In this document: positions 22,543 through 33,425 of the stretch, piece by piece | Position numbering within the stretch: the first letter of the stretch is position 1 | Layout: each line of letters begins with the position of its first letter | DNA from: Achatina immaculata | Taxonomy: Eukaryota > Mollusca > Gastropoda > Stylommatophora > Achatinidae | Assembly (NCBI GenBank): GCA_009760885.1 | Contig: CM019704.1 | Location: 14,057,803 to 14,121,802, forward strand | DNA: 64,000 bases | Reading direction: 5' to 3' | Notes under the pieces: generated by a model | The model's database searches: none | What the model was told of the DNA's origin: nothing | The model's input: the letters and a program-made list of their open reading frames with translations, nothing else | Program-made: the position numbers and the translations under genes

Positions 22543-22687
22543 ATGTGTATATGATACAATATAATTACTCTGTGCACAAATGTGAAAAGTGTTAAATCTG
22601 TATTTAAAAAAAGGCTGACACATGTAGGTGCTAAAATATGCTTTACATATTATATACCATTAAAACAAATGCATCATGTAAGGCAAA

Positions 22688-23005
22688 GATGTATAGTGGA
22701 CAGAAATGTATAGTGGACAGAAATGTATAGTGGACAGAGATGTATAGTGGGCAAAGATGTATAGTGGACAGAGATGTATAGTGGACAGATGTATAGTGGA
22801 CAAAGATATATAGTGGACAAAGATGTATAGTGGACAAAGATGTATAGTGGATAAAGATGTATAGTGGATAAAGATGTATAGTGGACAAAGATGTATAGTG
22901 GACAAAGATGTATAGTGGACAAAGATGTATAGTGGACAAAGATGTATAGTGGATAAAGATGTATAGTGGATAAAGATGTATAGTGGATAAAGATGTATAG
23001 TGCAA
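22688..23005. repeat. Minisatellite, 17-bp unit, about 18 copies
   Basis: The unit TATAGTGGACAAAGATG varies only at one or two positions (GGACAGA, GGATAAA), and the variants are grouped in blocks. The minus strand is open in all frames because 17 bases cycle through the three frames, giving long spurious ORFs of YTSLSTIHLCPL type. Confidence 0.97.
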
Positions 23006-23069
23006 TGCATTTGAAAATGAAAGGCCCAGGCTCAAGACTAGATCAGGTGGGGAGTTTATGCAGCTCAGG

Positions 23070-23485
23070 GCTTCATCAGGACTGATGATAATTAGATGCC
23101 AAGATAAGGACTGATGATAATTAGATGCCAAGATAAGGACTGATGATAATTAGATGCCAAGATAAGGACTGATGATAATCAGAAATCAAGATAAGGACTG
23201 ATGATAATTAGGTGCCAAGATAAGGACTGATGATAATCAGAAATCAAGATAAGGACTGATGATAATTAGGTGCCAAGATAAGGACTGATGATAATCAGAA
23301 ATCAAGATAAGGACTGATGATAATTAGGTGCCAAGATAAGGACTGATGATAATCAGAAATCAAGATAAGGACTGATGATAAGAAATCAAGCTAAGGATTG
23401 ATGATAATCAGAAACCAAGTTAAGGACCGATGATAATTAGAAATCTAGATAAGGACTGATGATAATCAGAAATCAGTTCTATGAG
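23070..23485. repeat. Minisatellite, 29-bp unit with 58-bp higher order, about 14 copies
   Basis: The unit is GATAAGGACTGATGATAAT followed by either TAGGTGCCAA or CAGAAATCAA. From about 23175 to 23370 the two versions alternate strictly, making a 58-bp dimer four times. Left copies are all TAGATGCCAA. The right end is degenerate. Confidence 0.95.
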
Positions 23486-23728
23486 GATTATTATTATTAC
23501 AACATGACATGGCTGCTTAGAAAGAACAATAATGGACGGTATAGCTTCTACGAAAAAGATGACTTCAGCTGAGGTGATGGTGGGTTCAGCTAGTCATTGA
23601 GATTCTAATCACCACACTCACTAATGACATTTCTGGGAAGAAAAGCAGGTGTGTTCAGATTGGATATTAAAGGAGTAAAGTTCTGTGAGAAACTGGCCAC
23701 ATGAATGGACTATGTCATGCAAGCATAC

Positions 23729-24336
23729 CTTGATTAATGTATCCATGGCTGCCAGTGATGCTTCTTGCAGAGGTGTCAGAGTGACTTCAGGGTATGATGG
23801 TATGATGAAAAGGGAAGCATCGCTCTGAACTGGCACACATAATGTCCCCCTGAGCACAGATGACAACTTGTGAAGGTCTGCAGCAACAAACCTTGATTTG
23901 ATGTGCTCGAACAAGGGTGGGAATGTCTGAATCAAAGCAGTTAGGAAGTTCTGAGAGGGAAGATACACCTTGCCTGACCTCTCTCCATCGTGCTGTGGTG
24001 GCTTGGTCACCTCAGTTCCTATGTTCAGCCACACTTTCCATGCCGCTGACCATAGGGGAATATCATTATCTGTGGAATCAGATATCGGGCCTTTGGAGAA
24101 AAGTTCATGTTTTGCTGATGCTACATCTCCAGTTCTGTTTATAACTTCTCCAGATGGCTCAAACACAGCTGGCCCTTGACCTGCAATGTCTGATTCCTCT
24201 GAACCTTTGGAAGCTCTACCAATCTGGAGGATTTCTTGGAAGCTCTTCAATGCTGCTAGAGACACTTCAGCATTTCTACACAAAGCAGACAGCTCAATGT
24301 GGTCAAGCAGAAGAGACCAGGCTCTAGGGAAGTCTC
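23729..24336 (-). CDS. MON2: MON2 exon (largest)
   Basis: 608 bases. The first two bases complete a glycine codon started in exon 28835-29033, and the exon ends in phase 0. The acceptor CATCCAG precedes 24336 and the donor GTATGC follows 23729. It encodes GDFPRAW, then CRNAEVSLAALKSFQEILQI, a less conserved acidic linker, DIPLWSAAWKVWLNIGTE, LPSQNFLTALIQTFPPLFEH, DLHKLSSVLRG and EASLAAMDTLIK. These blocks run in the same order in vertebrate MON2. The linker of about 40 residues differs, as expected for a loop between HEAT repeats. Continuing past the donor brings stops within about 35 codons. Confidence 0.95.
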
Positions 24337-24639
24337 CTGGATGGAAAAAAAAAAAGAAAAAGTGGTGATTTAAAACTAATCAACAGATGACAGTTTTCTT
24401 GCCTTGTCCCATTTCCTTTTACATTTCAGTGTTGAGGGGTCAAACAGATGTCTTGACAGGGCTCAATGATTTGCTTCATATAATGGGATATTTAGGGTTT
24501 CTGTAATTTCCTCCTTCTATCTCTTCATGGACAGCCTCTTCCTCTGTTTTCCACACTTTCATTTCTTAGTGGGAATATTTTTGTGGTGTACTCTCTGGTG
24601 GTAGTCACGTAAAGTGATAATGCTATTAGATTTGCTATT

Positions 24640-24720
24640 TCTGGATGCTGAGTAATACTGGTGTTACTCTAGCCTTTGCCATGATGGTGTCATTTCTTAT
24701 TTGGGCTCTTTCATGTTTGA
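24640..24720 (-). mobile_element. Short LINE tail fragment
   Basis: The minus strand reads IRNDTIMAKARVTPVLLSIQ. The plus strand at 53440-53505 reads a close relative (IRNDTIMEKVGVTPVL). LINE C-termini often carry a similar R-N-x-x-I-x-x-x-x-G-V-x-P-[IV] block. Confidence 0.5.
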
Positions 24721-25087
24721 CATTGATAGCATACAGCTTGGCAGAAAATTGTATTGTAAAGTACTCTGTTTCAAATGTGATGTATTTGTTTTTCAGTGAA
24801 TCTGAAATTTGTCCAATGACCTGACTCGCTCTACTCCATCTGTTCTCAAATTTCAGCATCAATTTTCCTTGAGGATGATATTGCGCTACCTTGGTTTTCA
24901 AAATGTTTCACTTGTTTCTAAAGGCTGGTTGTCCAGGAAGATCTTTGTTGGGATTTCTTCTCTCACTATGGTCATGACTGCCATTTGTCAGCGCTGATTT
25001 TCATGTATGAGGGGGGGAGTAGGGGAAATAAATATGAAAGATTCAAGCTAGTGCTCCTGAAGAATTTCCACATAACTGTAAACCAAT

Positions 25088-25274
25088 GATTCTTAACTTG
25101 TTTCTTTTTTACTGGCTGTGGAGCCACTTCTCAACCTGAAAACATCTGTGAATTTAAAGCAATAAACAGAAGCCAGACAACGCTGAGATTTCCTTTAACT
25201 GTGAGAATCTATCTGTTGGTCCATGGATCCCTCAAAAACTCCTTCCACAGGCTCCAGGTTAAGAACCACTGCTG
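25088..25274. mobile_element. hAT-like MITE
   Basis: The ends form imperfect inverted repeats: CAATGATTCTTAACTTG on the left and, read inward from the right, CAGTGGTTCTTAACCTG. The interior has the phrases GTGGAGCCACTT and GGTCCATGGATCCCTC found in many non-autonomous hAT elements. No transposase remains. An 8-base duplication is not clear. Confidence 0.6.
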
Positions 25275-25289
25275 GAAAATGAAAGTTTT

Positions 25290-25905
25290 TGGCAGCTAAA
25301 GCTTTGATGTAGTTGTTGTGGTTCAAGTAATGATGGCATCATATCAAATGAAAGGTGAGCTAAGACAGCTTCAAGCAATCAACGTGGCAGGTGTCTCTGC
25401 AGGCTCCACTATAGGGAACAAATGAATTCCTATCTATTTAGGCTGCAGTATTGCCATCAGCCTTGTTCATTAGCACAGTCTGAAGGTAGGAATATGTTTT
25501 GTTCAGACATGACATGCTGGTCCAGATGACAGTTTCATCTCTGACAGCCATGACAAGAACATACACCTATGCTAGAGTGATGGCACAGTTATCAGCCCAG
25601 GCAAGCCAGAGCTAGCCAAGACTCCATCTACCTCCCTTGTAGTGCTACTGGTAACAAGGTGAAATGCTTCTTCACTTCAGGGTTAATCTTTGCCCTCATG
25701 CAGGTGGACTGCCAACAAAAACACACTTCTTCAGTCTTGGTCCTCAAATAAGATACTGTAAATTTACTCCTCATCTGATGGACTGATGTCTGCATTTCAA
25801 CATTTAGCGGAATCAATTGAAAAGAACAGTCCACAGTTACAGGTCAATCGTAAGAACACAAAATGTATAAATAATAAAAATTAGAAAAAGAACTACAACA
25901 GCTCC
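25290..25905. other. Unassigned intronic stretch
   Basis: The minus strand has a 68-codon frame at 25628-25834 with no recognised domain. It may be decayed LINE, but I cannot show it. Confidence 0.35.
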
Positions 25906-25909
25906 TGAT

Positions 25910-26215
25910 ATTATTATTATGATGATTATTATTATAATGTGATGTGCCATGCCAGAAAGAGTTGGCAATCTTGTTTCACCATCTTGTGTGGTATCTGGTG
26001 TTTCCAGTCAACTCAAATGTTATTTTTTACTATGCCGCTTGTCAGTTCACTGAAATATTTTTCTCTTATCCTCGCTCTCCTCCATTTTCCACTTGAATTT
26101 TCCGGTCATTACTGTGTCCTCCAACTTCTGTCTTCTCATGATATGTCCAAGACTGTCTTTTACTTATCATTTTAATTAGTTTTAATTGTTCTAAACTTCT
26201 TTGAGGACCTCCTCA
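25910..26215 (-). mobile_element. LINE-D 3' fragment
   Basis: The minus strand reads LGHIMRRQKLEDTVMTGKFK with frame breaks and ends in an ATT-repeat tail (about 25910-25940 on the plus strand). It matches the outer element of the nest at 32585-34760, including the phrase TGGTGTTTCCA at the same position. Confidence 0.65.
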
Positions 26216-26284
26216 GCTTCTGAAAGATTTTTTAAAAAGAGGCAAAACTCTAATTGTATAATAAAAGAATAAACCATCAAACAA

Positions 26285-27575
26285 TGGCCATAAAATCAGT
26301 ATCAAACAACAGCCTTAGAATAAGTATAAAAAGTCATAGAATCATTATCAAATAACAGTCTTAGAATAAGTATAAAAAGTCATAGAATCAGTATCAAACA
26401 ACAGCCTTAGAATAAGTATAAAAAGTCATAGAATCAGTATCAAACAACAGCCTTAGAATAAGTATAAAAAGTCATAGAATCAGTATCAAATAACAGTCTT
26501 AGAATAAGTATAAAAAGTCATAGAATCAGTATCAAACAACAGCCTTATGATAAGTATAAAAAAACAGTCACAGAATCAGTATCAAATAACAGTCTTAGAA
26601 TAAGTATAAAAAGTCATAGAATCAGTATCAAACAACAGCCTTAGAATAAGTATAAAAAGTCATAGAATCAGTATCAAATAACAGTCTTAGAATAAGTATA
26701 AAAAGTCATAGAATCAGTATCAAACAACAGCCTTAGAATAAATATAAAAAAATAGCCATAGAATCAGTATCAAACAACAGTCTTAGAATAAGTATAAAAA
26801 GTCATAGAATCAGAATCAACTAACAGCCTTAGAATAAGTATAAAAAACAGTCATAGAATCAGTATCAACCAACAGCCTTAGAATAAGTATAAAAAAACAG
26901 TCATAGAATCAGTATCAAACAACAGCCTTAGAATAAGTATAAAAACAGTCATAGAATCAGTATCAAACAACAGCCTTAGAATAAGTATAAAAAGTCACAG
27001 AATCAGTATCAATTAACAGCCTTAGAATAAGTATAAAAACAGTCATAGAATCAGTATCAAACAACAGCCTTAGAATAAGTATAAAAAAACAGTCATAGAA
27101 TCAGTATCAAACAACAGCCTTAGAATAAGTATAAAAACAGTCATAGAATCAGTATCAAACAACAGCCTTAGAATAAGTATAAAAAGTCACAGAATCAGTA
27201 TCAAACAAAAACCTTATATTAGTATAAGAAACAGTCATAGAATCAGTATCAAACAACAACCTTAGAATAAGTATAAAAAAATAGCCATAGAATCAGTATC
27301 AAACAACAGCCTTAGAATAAGTATAAAAAGTCACAGAATCAGTATCAAACAAAAGCCTTATATTAGTATAAGAAACAGTCATAGAATCAGTATCAAACAA
27401 CAACCTTAGAGTAAGTATAAAAAAATAGCCATAGAATCAGTATCAAACAACAGCCTTATAATAAGTATAAAAAGTCATAGAATCAGTATCAAACAAAAGC
27501 CTTATATTAGTATAAGAAACAGTCATAGAATCAGTATCAAACAACAGTCTTAGAATAATTATTTAAAAAATACAG
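26285..27575. repeat. Large minisatellite in a MON2 intron, 46-49-bp unit, about 27 copies
   Basis: The unit is CATAGAATCAGTATCAAACA then ACAGCCTTAGAATAAGTATA and an A-run of variable length. Two versions (CAAACAACAGCC and CAAATAACAGTC) alternate over much of the left half. Further right, AAAAGCCTTATATTAGTATA units recur at regular spacing, a longer higher-order period. The array is cut by the LINE-C copy at 27590. Confidence 0.95.
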
Positions 27576-27589
27576 TCATCAATCAAAAG

Positions 27590-28118
27590 GCAGCTGAAAT
27601 GTGTATCAATGAGGAAAAAGTGGAGAGTTTTGAATATACTGGATCACTACTAACTAAAAATGGAGATACAATGAGGGAAATTAAAAGTAGGACATCTGTC
27701 GCTCTTCAGAAAGTAAAACAACTAACGAATCTATAGACAGACAGAACCACAAAAATAAGATTTTTAAGGGCAATCATCTTTCCCATTGCAACATATGCCT
27801 GTGAGACCTGGACACTTAACAGCTGAGAAACACATAAATGCCTTTGAATGTAAATGCTCTAGTGAAGAGGATTAAAGAGAGAAAACTTAAATATTTTGGA
27901 CACATTAAAGGTCATGATAATCTAGAGAAAACCATCTTGGAAGGGTACATAATGGGAAAAAGAAAGAGAGGAAGACCAAGGTGAAGATGGCTGCAAGACA
28001 TTGTTGATGATCTACAAATGGATGCATCAGCAGCAGGCCATCTTGCTCACAACCGAGAGGCCTACAGGAGTGCTGTTAGGGAGGCAAAGTTCCGCAAAGG
28101 ACAAGCAAATGAATGAAT
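27590..28118 (+). mobile_element. LINE-C copy splitting the minisatellite
   Basis: Plus-strand LINE-C from the KAAEMCINEEKVESFEYTGS region to the AATG tail. It has a nonsense codon in the conserved NLWRG stretch and a deletion between AFECKC and VKRIKERKLK. Its flanks are both array units; any target duplication is diverged and not certain. Confidence 0.85.
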
Positions 28119-28124
28119 GAGTAC

Positions 28125-28810
28125 CAAACAACAGCCTTAGAATAATTATAAAAAAAAACAGTCATAGTATCAAACAACACTCATAGAATAATTATATATA
28201 AAAAAAACAGCCATAGTATCAAACAACACCCATAGAATAATTATATATATATATAAAAAAAACAGTCATAGTATAAAACAACACTCATAGAATAATTATA
28301 TTTTAAAAAAGTCATAGTATCAAACAACACCCATAGAATAATTATATTAAAAAAACAGTCACAGTATCAAACAACACTCATAGAATAATTATATTTTAAA
28401 AAAGTCATAGTATCAAACAACACCCATAGAATAATTATATTAAAAAAACAGTCACAGTATCAAACAACACCCATAGAATAATTATATATAAAAAAAACAG
28501 TCATAGTATCAAACAACACTCATAGAATGATTATACATAAAAAACAGTCATAGTAACAAACAACACTCATAGAATAATTATATATAAAAAAAACAGTCAC
28601 AGTATCAAACAACACTCATAGAATAATTATATATTAAAAAAACAGTCATAATATCAAACAACACCCATAGAATAATTATATATAAAAAAAACAGTCATAG
28701 CATCAAACAACGCCCATAGAATAATTATATATTAAAAAAAACAGTCATAGTATCAAACAACACCCACAGAATAATTATATATTAAAAAAAACAGTCATAG
28801 TATCAACCCA
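28125..28810. repeat. Minisatellite, about 47-bp unit, about 14 copies (right arm)
   Basis: The unit is CAGTCATAGTATCAAACAAC then ACCCATAGAATAATTATATA and an A-run. It is a diverged relative of the left array (26285-27575): the words CAGTCATAG, TATCAAACAAC and TAGAATAA recur in the same order. It ends 25 bases before the donor of MON2 exon 28835-29033. Confidence 0.93.
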
Positions 28811-28834
28811 TACAATAAGTCCATTAACTCTTAC

Positions 28835-29033
28835 CAAGTCCCTGCAACATTTTCCTTTTGGCATTGAAAGTGCGGGCAACACCTGCAAGGGACAGCACTC
28901 TGGTCTCCGCCCACTGCTTCTCTGCTGTGTCGCGGGTGTGGTGGATCAGGATGTTGCCTGTAGATTCCTTGTCCCTGGTGGTCGATGCCGAACTTGAGCA
29001 CTTCTGAACGTTTTCCAGGAGTGGAAACAGGAC
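28835..29033 (-). CDS. MON2: MON2 exon
   Basis: 199 bases, starting in phase 0 and ending one base into a glycine codon. Acceptor CTCTCAG, donor GTAAGA. It encodes [10 protein letters not shown], a variable stretch, then [35 protein letters not shown] and LQGLG. The block with [14 protein letters not shown] is one of the most conserved in MON2 proteins. Confidence 0.95.
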
Positions 29034-29344
29034 CTGAGAGATTAATTTTAGAAATTCTACAGAAATTTCCATCAAGATCTGTCTACCATTCAACCAAAGT
29101 AAACTGGAATCTTGTCCATAAAGGTTTATGTTATAGTATTTTATTTTACAGACACTACCAAAGTTTATAACAATCATGGATCATGTTAACCAGCAATTAC
29201 TGGTAAATTGCAGATTAAAAAAAGAGAAAAAGCCAAACTTTTGAAGGCTGCGCTTACCATAACCAGTTTATATTATCAAAAACCTAGTAAAAAGCAACCA
29301 GCAATATTGTTTGGAGAATAAAATGATGAATATGTAATACCAGG

Positions 29345-29436
29345 AAAACTCAAAATGGAATGAGAGTGAGATGGACAGAGAGAAAAATATCTGAATGAAC
29401 TAAGTGGTTTGGGAAATGAAAAGCAACCAGCCCAGT
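29345..29436. repeat. Dispersed repeat shared with 21290-21385
   Basis: Near-identical 90-base segment, same orientation, again in a MON2 intron. Confidence 0.6.
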
Positions 29437-29914
29437 ACTCAAAAAAGTCTTAATAATTCTCTAATCTTTACTAGGCTGATGCTGCTCAATGTGTACGGAG
29501 GAGAATCAGATTGTTTTGACTTTCCTTCAGCGTGTGAGAATTTAAACAAAAAAATTCACATGATCATTTACTTTCCACTGATGTTTGTAAAGTGTTTTTA
29601 ATTTTTTATTTAAAAATAAAGTACAACTGGCCGAATGTTGTACTGAGGAAACTAGTATTTCATAAAGTATTTTGTGCAATATGAAAAAACATACAACTGT
29701 ACTTTAAAAAAAAACCTAGTGCAATCACTGAACAATAGAAATACCACATTATCACTCTATTTTTTTCATGAATCCTAATTTCTGTTTTTAAACTGAAAGA
29801 GATAAGCATTATGAAACAGTAAGTCTTTTAGTGAAGTTTTCCAGCCAGTTTTGAAGTTGGATTTACTGGGGTAAATATATAGGTTGCTGACCGATGTCTT
29901 TCAGCTTGAGTACA

Positions 29915-30225
29915 TGCATCTTTTGTCCCCAAAAACTGAGGACATCCTTGAGAAGAATATTGTGAATAATGTAGAATGATTAAGAAACATGGGACATGTT
30001 ATGAGAAAAGGCAAATTAGAACACATCATGACAACGGGAAAGTTAGAGTGGAAAAGAGGCTGAGGTAGACCAAGAAAGAAAATCTCGGATGGATTGGCAA
30101 GATGGCATGGAAAGAGGACACCAGAACAGCCATAGAGGCACCACAAAACAGAGATTTGAGTGCTAATGGCAGTAGGCAGGGCATTTGTTAGATAAAGAAA
30201 CACAAGAATTCAAGTGCATACCAGT
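29915..30225 (+). mobile_element. LINE C-terminal fragment
   Basis: The plus strand reads HVMRKGKLEHIMTTGKLEWKRG-like sequence with a frame break, then GRPRKKISDGLARWHGKRTP. This is the G-R-P-R C-terminal block of the LINE-B/D type. It lies in the intron between MON2 exons 28835 and 30850. Confidence 0.65.
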
Positions 30226-30524
30226 ATAAATGGCATGAACCTTGAGGTGAAACAAGGGAGAAGGACTGGTCATGGAGTGCAAATGAAGAAGTACATCTGA
30301 CCAAGGCAGGCAACAGACTGAACTTCACTTAGAATGGAAAACAGTCTGAGGCATCTTTCAAACTGATATTTAAATGGTGAGAAAGATGGGTTAGAACAAG
30401 GAGAATGAAAAATCAAAAACTGGAATGAATGAAGAGTTTTCTTCTTTTTCTTACCTGTCTTTCAATTGTGACAAGGATTTATAACAATGAGCCATAATGG
30501 GTAACAGCACCAGTATTATGTATT

Positions 30525-30845
30525 AACAGGTCACCAGATGGTTAATGACATCTTCACTGCTTATATTAAACAGGTCACAATATCGGCCTATTCAATATGT
30601 GTATTTTTTAACTAAACGAGATGCCCAGATGGCTGAGGCCTGCCTTGTACATTCGATGCCGGGAGGGCATGGCCTACATCTCGTTACGGGTGGACCTGGT
30701 TTGCAGTACCACCGGGTCACGGCCTGCTGTTTTCATTGTCTTAAAAAAAAAATTAAACAGGTCACAAGAGGGTTAATGATATCTTCACTGCTTATCAAGT
30801 CCAATATTAAACAGGTCACAAGAAGGTTAATGACACTTTCAGTGT
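30525..30845. repeat. Minisatellite, about 55-60-bp unit, split by a SINE-like piece
   Basis: The unit AACAGGTCACAAGAGGGTTA then ATGACATCTTCACTGCTTAT occurs at about 30525-30590 and twice at 30755-30845. The unit nearest MON2 runs directly into the donor site of exon 30850-31131. Confidence 0.75.
30615..30752 (+). mobile_element. SINE-like insertion with A-run
   Basis: A GC-rich piece lies between minisatellite units, with an inner hairpin (ACGAGATGCC near the start, GGCATGGCCTACATCTCGT further on), ending in a run of 10 A bases at about 30742-30751. AAACAGGTCACAA flanks both sides, but that word is part of the array unit. Confidence 0.4.
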
Positions 30846-30849
30846 GTAC

Positions 30850-31131
30850 CTGCCAGAGCACATTGTGCCATGTTGCATGCTGCAGCAGGCTGCCATGAGC
30901 TGAGATTGTTGAGAAGAGGGTCTGCCCAGCACTCTTCCTGACAGCTGGCCGTGGATCCACACACAGCTCACCCAGCTGGGAGAACAGGCACATCCACAGA
31001 GCATCAAATGGAGGCAGAGTCCTCACTCTGTCACCAGAATCTTCTGACTGGAAGCTCTCGGACTGTTGTGCAGAGACTAGATCTTGCTTTATTCGTTGCC
31101 GGTTTTGAAAGAAGAAGTCTGAGATGTTCCA
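30850..31131 (-). CDS. MON2: MON2 exon
   Basis: 282 bases, 94 codons, phase 0 at both ends, acceptor TTTATCAG, donor GTACAC. It encodes WNISDFFFQ, a Q/S-rich variable insert, then [38 protein letters not shown] and [16 protein letters not shown]. The [18 protein letters not shown] block is diagnostic of MON2. Confidence 0.96.
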
Positions 31132-31768
31132 CTGATAAAAAGAAACAACAGGAAAATATTATTATACCATTGGAAAAAACAAAACAAAGTCCTCTTCACT
31201 ATCAATATTTGAAAGAAAACCACAAAGTTTGTTTTGTAGTTACAATGGCATTATCTCTGAAACTGAACATGATGTTCTTAGTAATCAGCTCCTTGAGAAT
31301 GTTGAAACATGAGTACCATGTTCACTCTGGAAGTGGGTTACAGAGGCTTCACTCTGGAAGTGGGTTACAGATCCTATCTTGAACAACTCCTGCCAACCAA
31401 CAGCAACAATGAAAAAAAAACCAACAAAAAAAAGCAAGCTTTTAGAAGATTCAATTACTATGGGGACCATGGTCAGCACCGCCTTGCTATCTGGAGCACC
31501 AATGGAGAAGTAGGATAGGGTGTTGGTTAGCTCAGCTCCATGATCCAGGTAAATGTTCCCTCACATTAAGAAAGTTATCTTTGCCCAGGTGTGTATCACT
31601 TCACCTGGAACACAACTCAACACACAGTTCTTTAGGTTTAAAAAACTTTTTAAAAAAATCTTATCTGCTCTGAGTAAACTTTACTGTCAACAGGTAAGAA
31701 CTGGGCACACCTTCAGCACTCCTTCTGCACTTCTGTCTCTCTACTTTGGAACTGTTTATTTTGTAGTA

Positions 31769-32254
31769 CAGGGGTTGGCAAACTGTAATTCATGTTCTGC
31801 AGGTGACAAACCTCTGACATGAGTGTAACAAACATTATTCATAATTATATTACGCTTACTATTATTACCATCACATATTTGGGTGGCCTGGTTAGGTGAG
31901 TGGTTAGGCGTTTAGTTACTAATCCAGTGGTACCAGATTCAGGTCCCAGCAGTGGCATTTTTTTTCTGGTACACACCAGAAAGGCCCCAGGGTCCGCCCA
32001 CCCTCTAAAAATGGGTACCAGAGAAATCTGGAAATGTAAATGTGGCCAGGCATGATAGTGACCACAAACTTTCACGTGCTGAGGAAATATGGGCCTAAAA
32101 CCCTATCTCCATTATGCCTTAATGGCATGGAAATGGGAATTTTATCTGTACCCTTTTTTACCATCACATATCAGCTGCAGAGATAAGCATGGCCAGCCAA
32201 CCATTCACATATATGGTATCTGACCTCTAAGTGGAATAAGGTTGCCTACCCCTG
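31769..32254. mobile_element. hAT-like MITE interrupted by a SINE
   Basis: Left end CAGGGGTTGGCAAACTG and inverted right end CAGGGGTAGGCAACCTT form the terminal repeats. The flanks TTGTAGTA and ATCTAGTA may be a diverged 8-base duplication. Without the SINE at 31879-32157 and its repeat, the element is about 190 bases long. Confidence 0.7.
31879..32157 (+). mobile_element. Complete tRNA-headed SINE, type 1, nested in a MITE
   Basis: 279 bases. The tRNA-like head has GGTTAGGTGAGTGGTTAGGCG (A-box region) and a B-box-like AGATTCAGGTCC. The body includes AATGGGTACCAGAGAAATCT and GCTGAGGAAATATGGGCC. The tail is TTTTATCTGTACCCTTTTT. The perfect 14-base direct repeat TTACCATCACATAT lies at 31865-31878 and 32158-32171. 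Confidence 0.88.
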
Positions 32255-32610
32255 ATCTAGTATATAACTTAGTATATGACGCTCCATGTTGAGTACAGGG
32301 ATAAAGCAGTAGTTATATGAGTTGGGTTCTGAAGTGGACTAATACCTGACTCCAATGAATCCTACTGGAAGATGTGGGTACCTGACATTTTTATTATGGA
32401 AAGTAATTCTGAAAATGGTGAGCATCTTCTTTGTACTCCAGACCAGACTTTGCACATGACAGTCAGTGTTTTAATGGAAAATAGCATGTCAAATTCAGCT
32501 GAATGTCACAGGACTATGTAAGAACTAACATAGTTACATTTTTATATTGTTTTTCTTTTCATATGCATTGTCAGCAACGATTTTATGATTATTATTATGT
32601 GTCTTGCTGA

Positions 32611-33400
32611 TTAGATATGCTGATGACACAGTATTACTGTCCACAACACAAAAAGGAATGGAAAAACTAATTATGTCAGTCCGTAAAAACAGCGAAGAAC
32701 AAAACCTCTATCTTAATGCAAAGAAAACTAAATTGATGACAACTGACAAAACAAACAAGGAAGCTGAAATATATATCAATGAGGAAAAACTGGAAGAAGT
32801 GGAGAGTTTTGAATATCTTGGATCACTACTATCTAGTAGTGGAGATACAGTGAGGGAAATTAAAAGGAGGACATCTATCGCTCTTCAGAAAGTAAAAGAA
32901 CTAAAGAATCTGTGGAGAGGAGCAGACAGAACTACAAAAATAAGATTTTTAAGGGCATGCATCTCTCCCATCGAAACATATGCCTGTGAGACCTGGACAC
33001 TTAACAAAACAGCTGATAAACGCATAAATGCCTTTAAATGTAAATGCTACAGAAGAGTTCTTTAAATATCATGGACACAAAAAAGAACAAATATATCCAT
33101 ACTACAAGGACTTAATATTGAAAAAGGCTGGCTAGTAAAGAGGATTAAAGAGAGAAAACTTAAATATTTTGGACACATTAAACGTCATGATAATCTAGAG
33201 AAGACCGTATTGGATGGGTACATAATGGGAAAAAGAAAGAGAGGAAGACCAAGGCGAAGATGGCTGCAAGACATCGTTGATGATCTGCAAATGGATGCAT
33301 CAGCAGCAGGTCATCTTGCTCACAACTGAGAGGCCTACAGGAGTGCTGTTAGGGAGGCAAAGTTCCGCAAGGGACAAGCAAATGAATGAATGAATGAATT
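32611..33400 (+). mobile_element. LINE-C copy 3, nested in LINE-D
   Basis: It begins just before RYADDTVLLSTTQKGMEKLI and runs through YINEEKLEEVESFEYLGSLL, GDTVREIKRRTSIALQKVKE and YACETWTLNKTADKRINAFK to a stop at 33063-33065, after which the C-terminal part (LVKRIKERKLKYFGHIKRHD) continues in the same family order to an AATG tail. The perfect 9-base direct repeat TCTTGCTGA is at 32602-32610 and 33401-33409. Confidence 0.9.
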
Positions 33401-33425
33401 TCTTGCTGAACAGAACTGGCCATCA

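Noticed and set aside
22643..23131. Minus-strand ORF of 162 codons rich in YTSLSTIHLCPL
   Set aside because: It is a 17-bp minisatellite read through; all three frames are open for the same reason.
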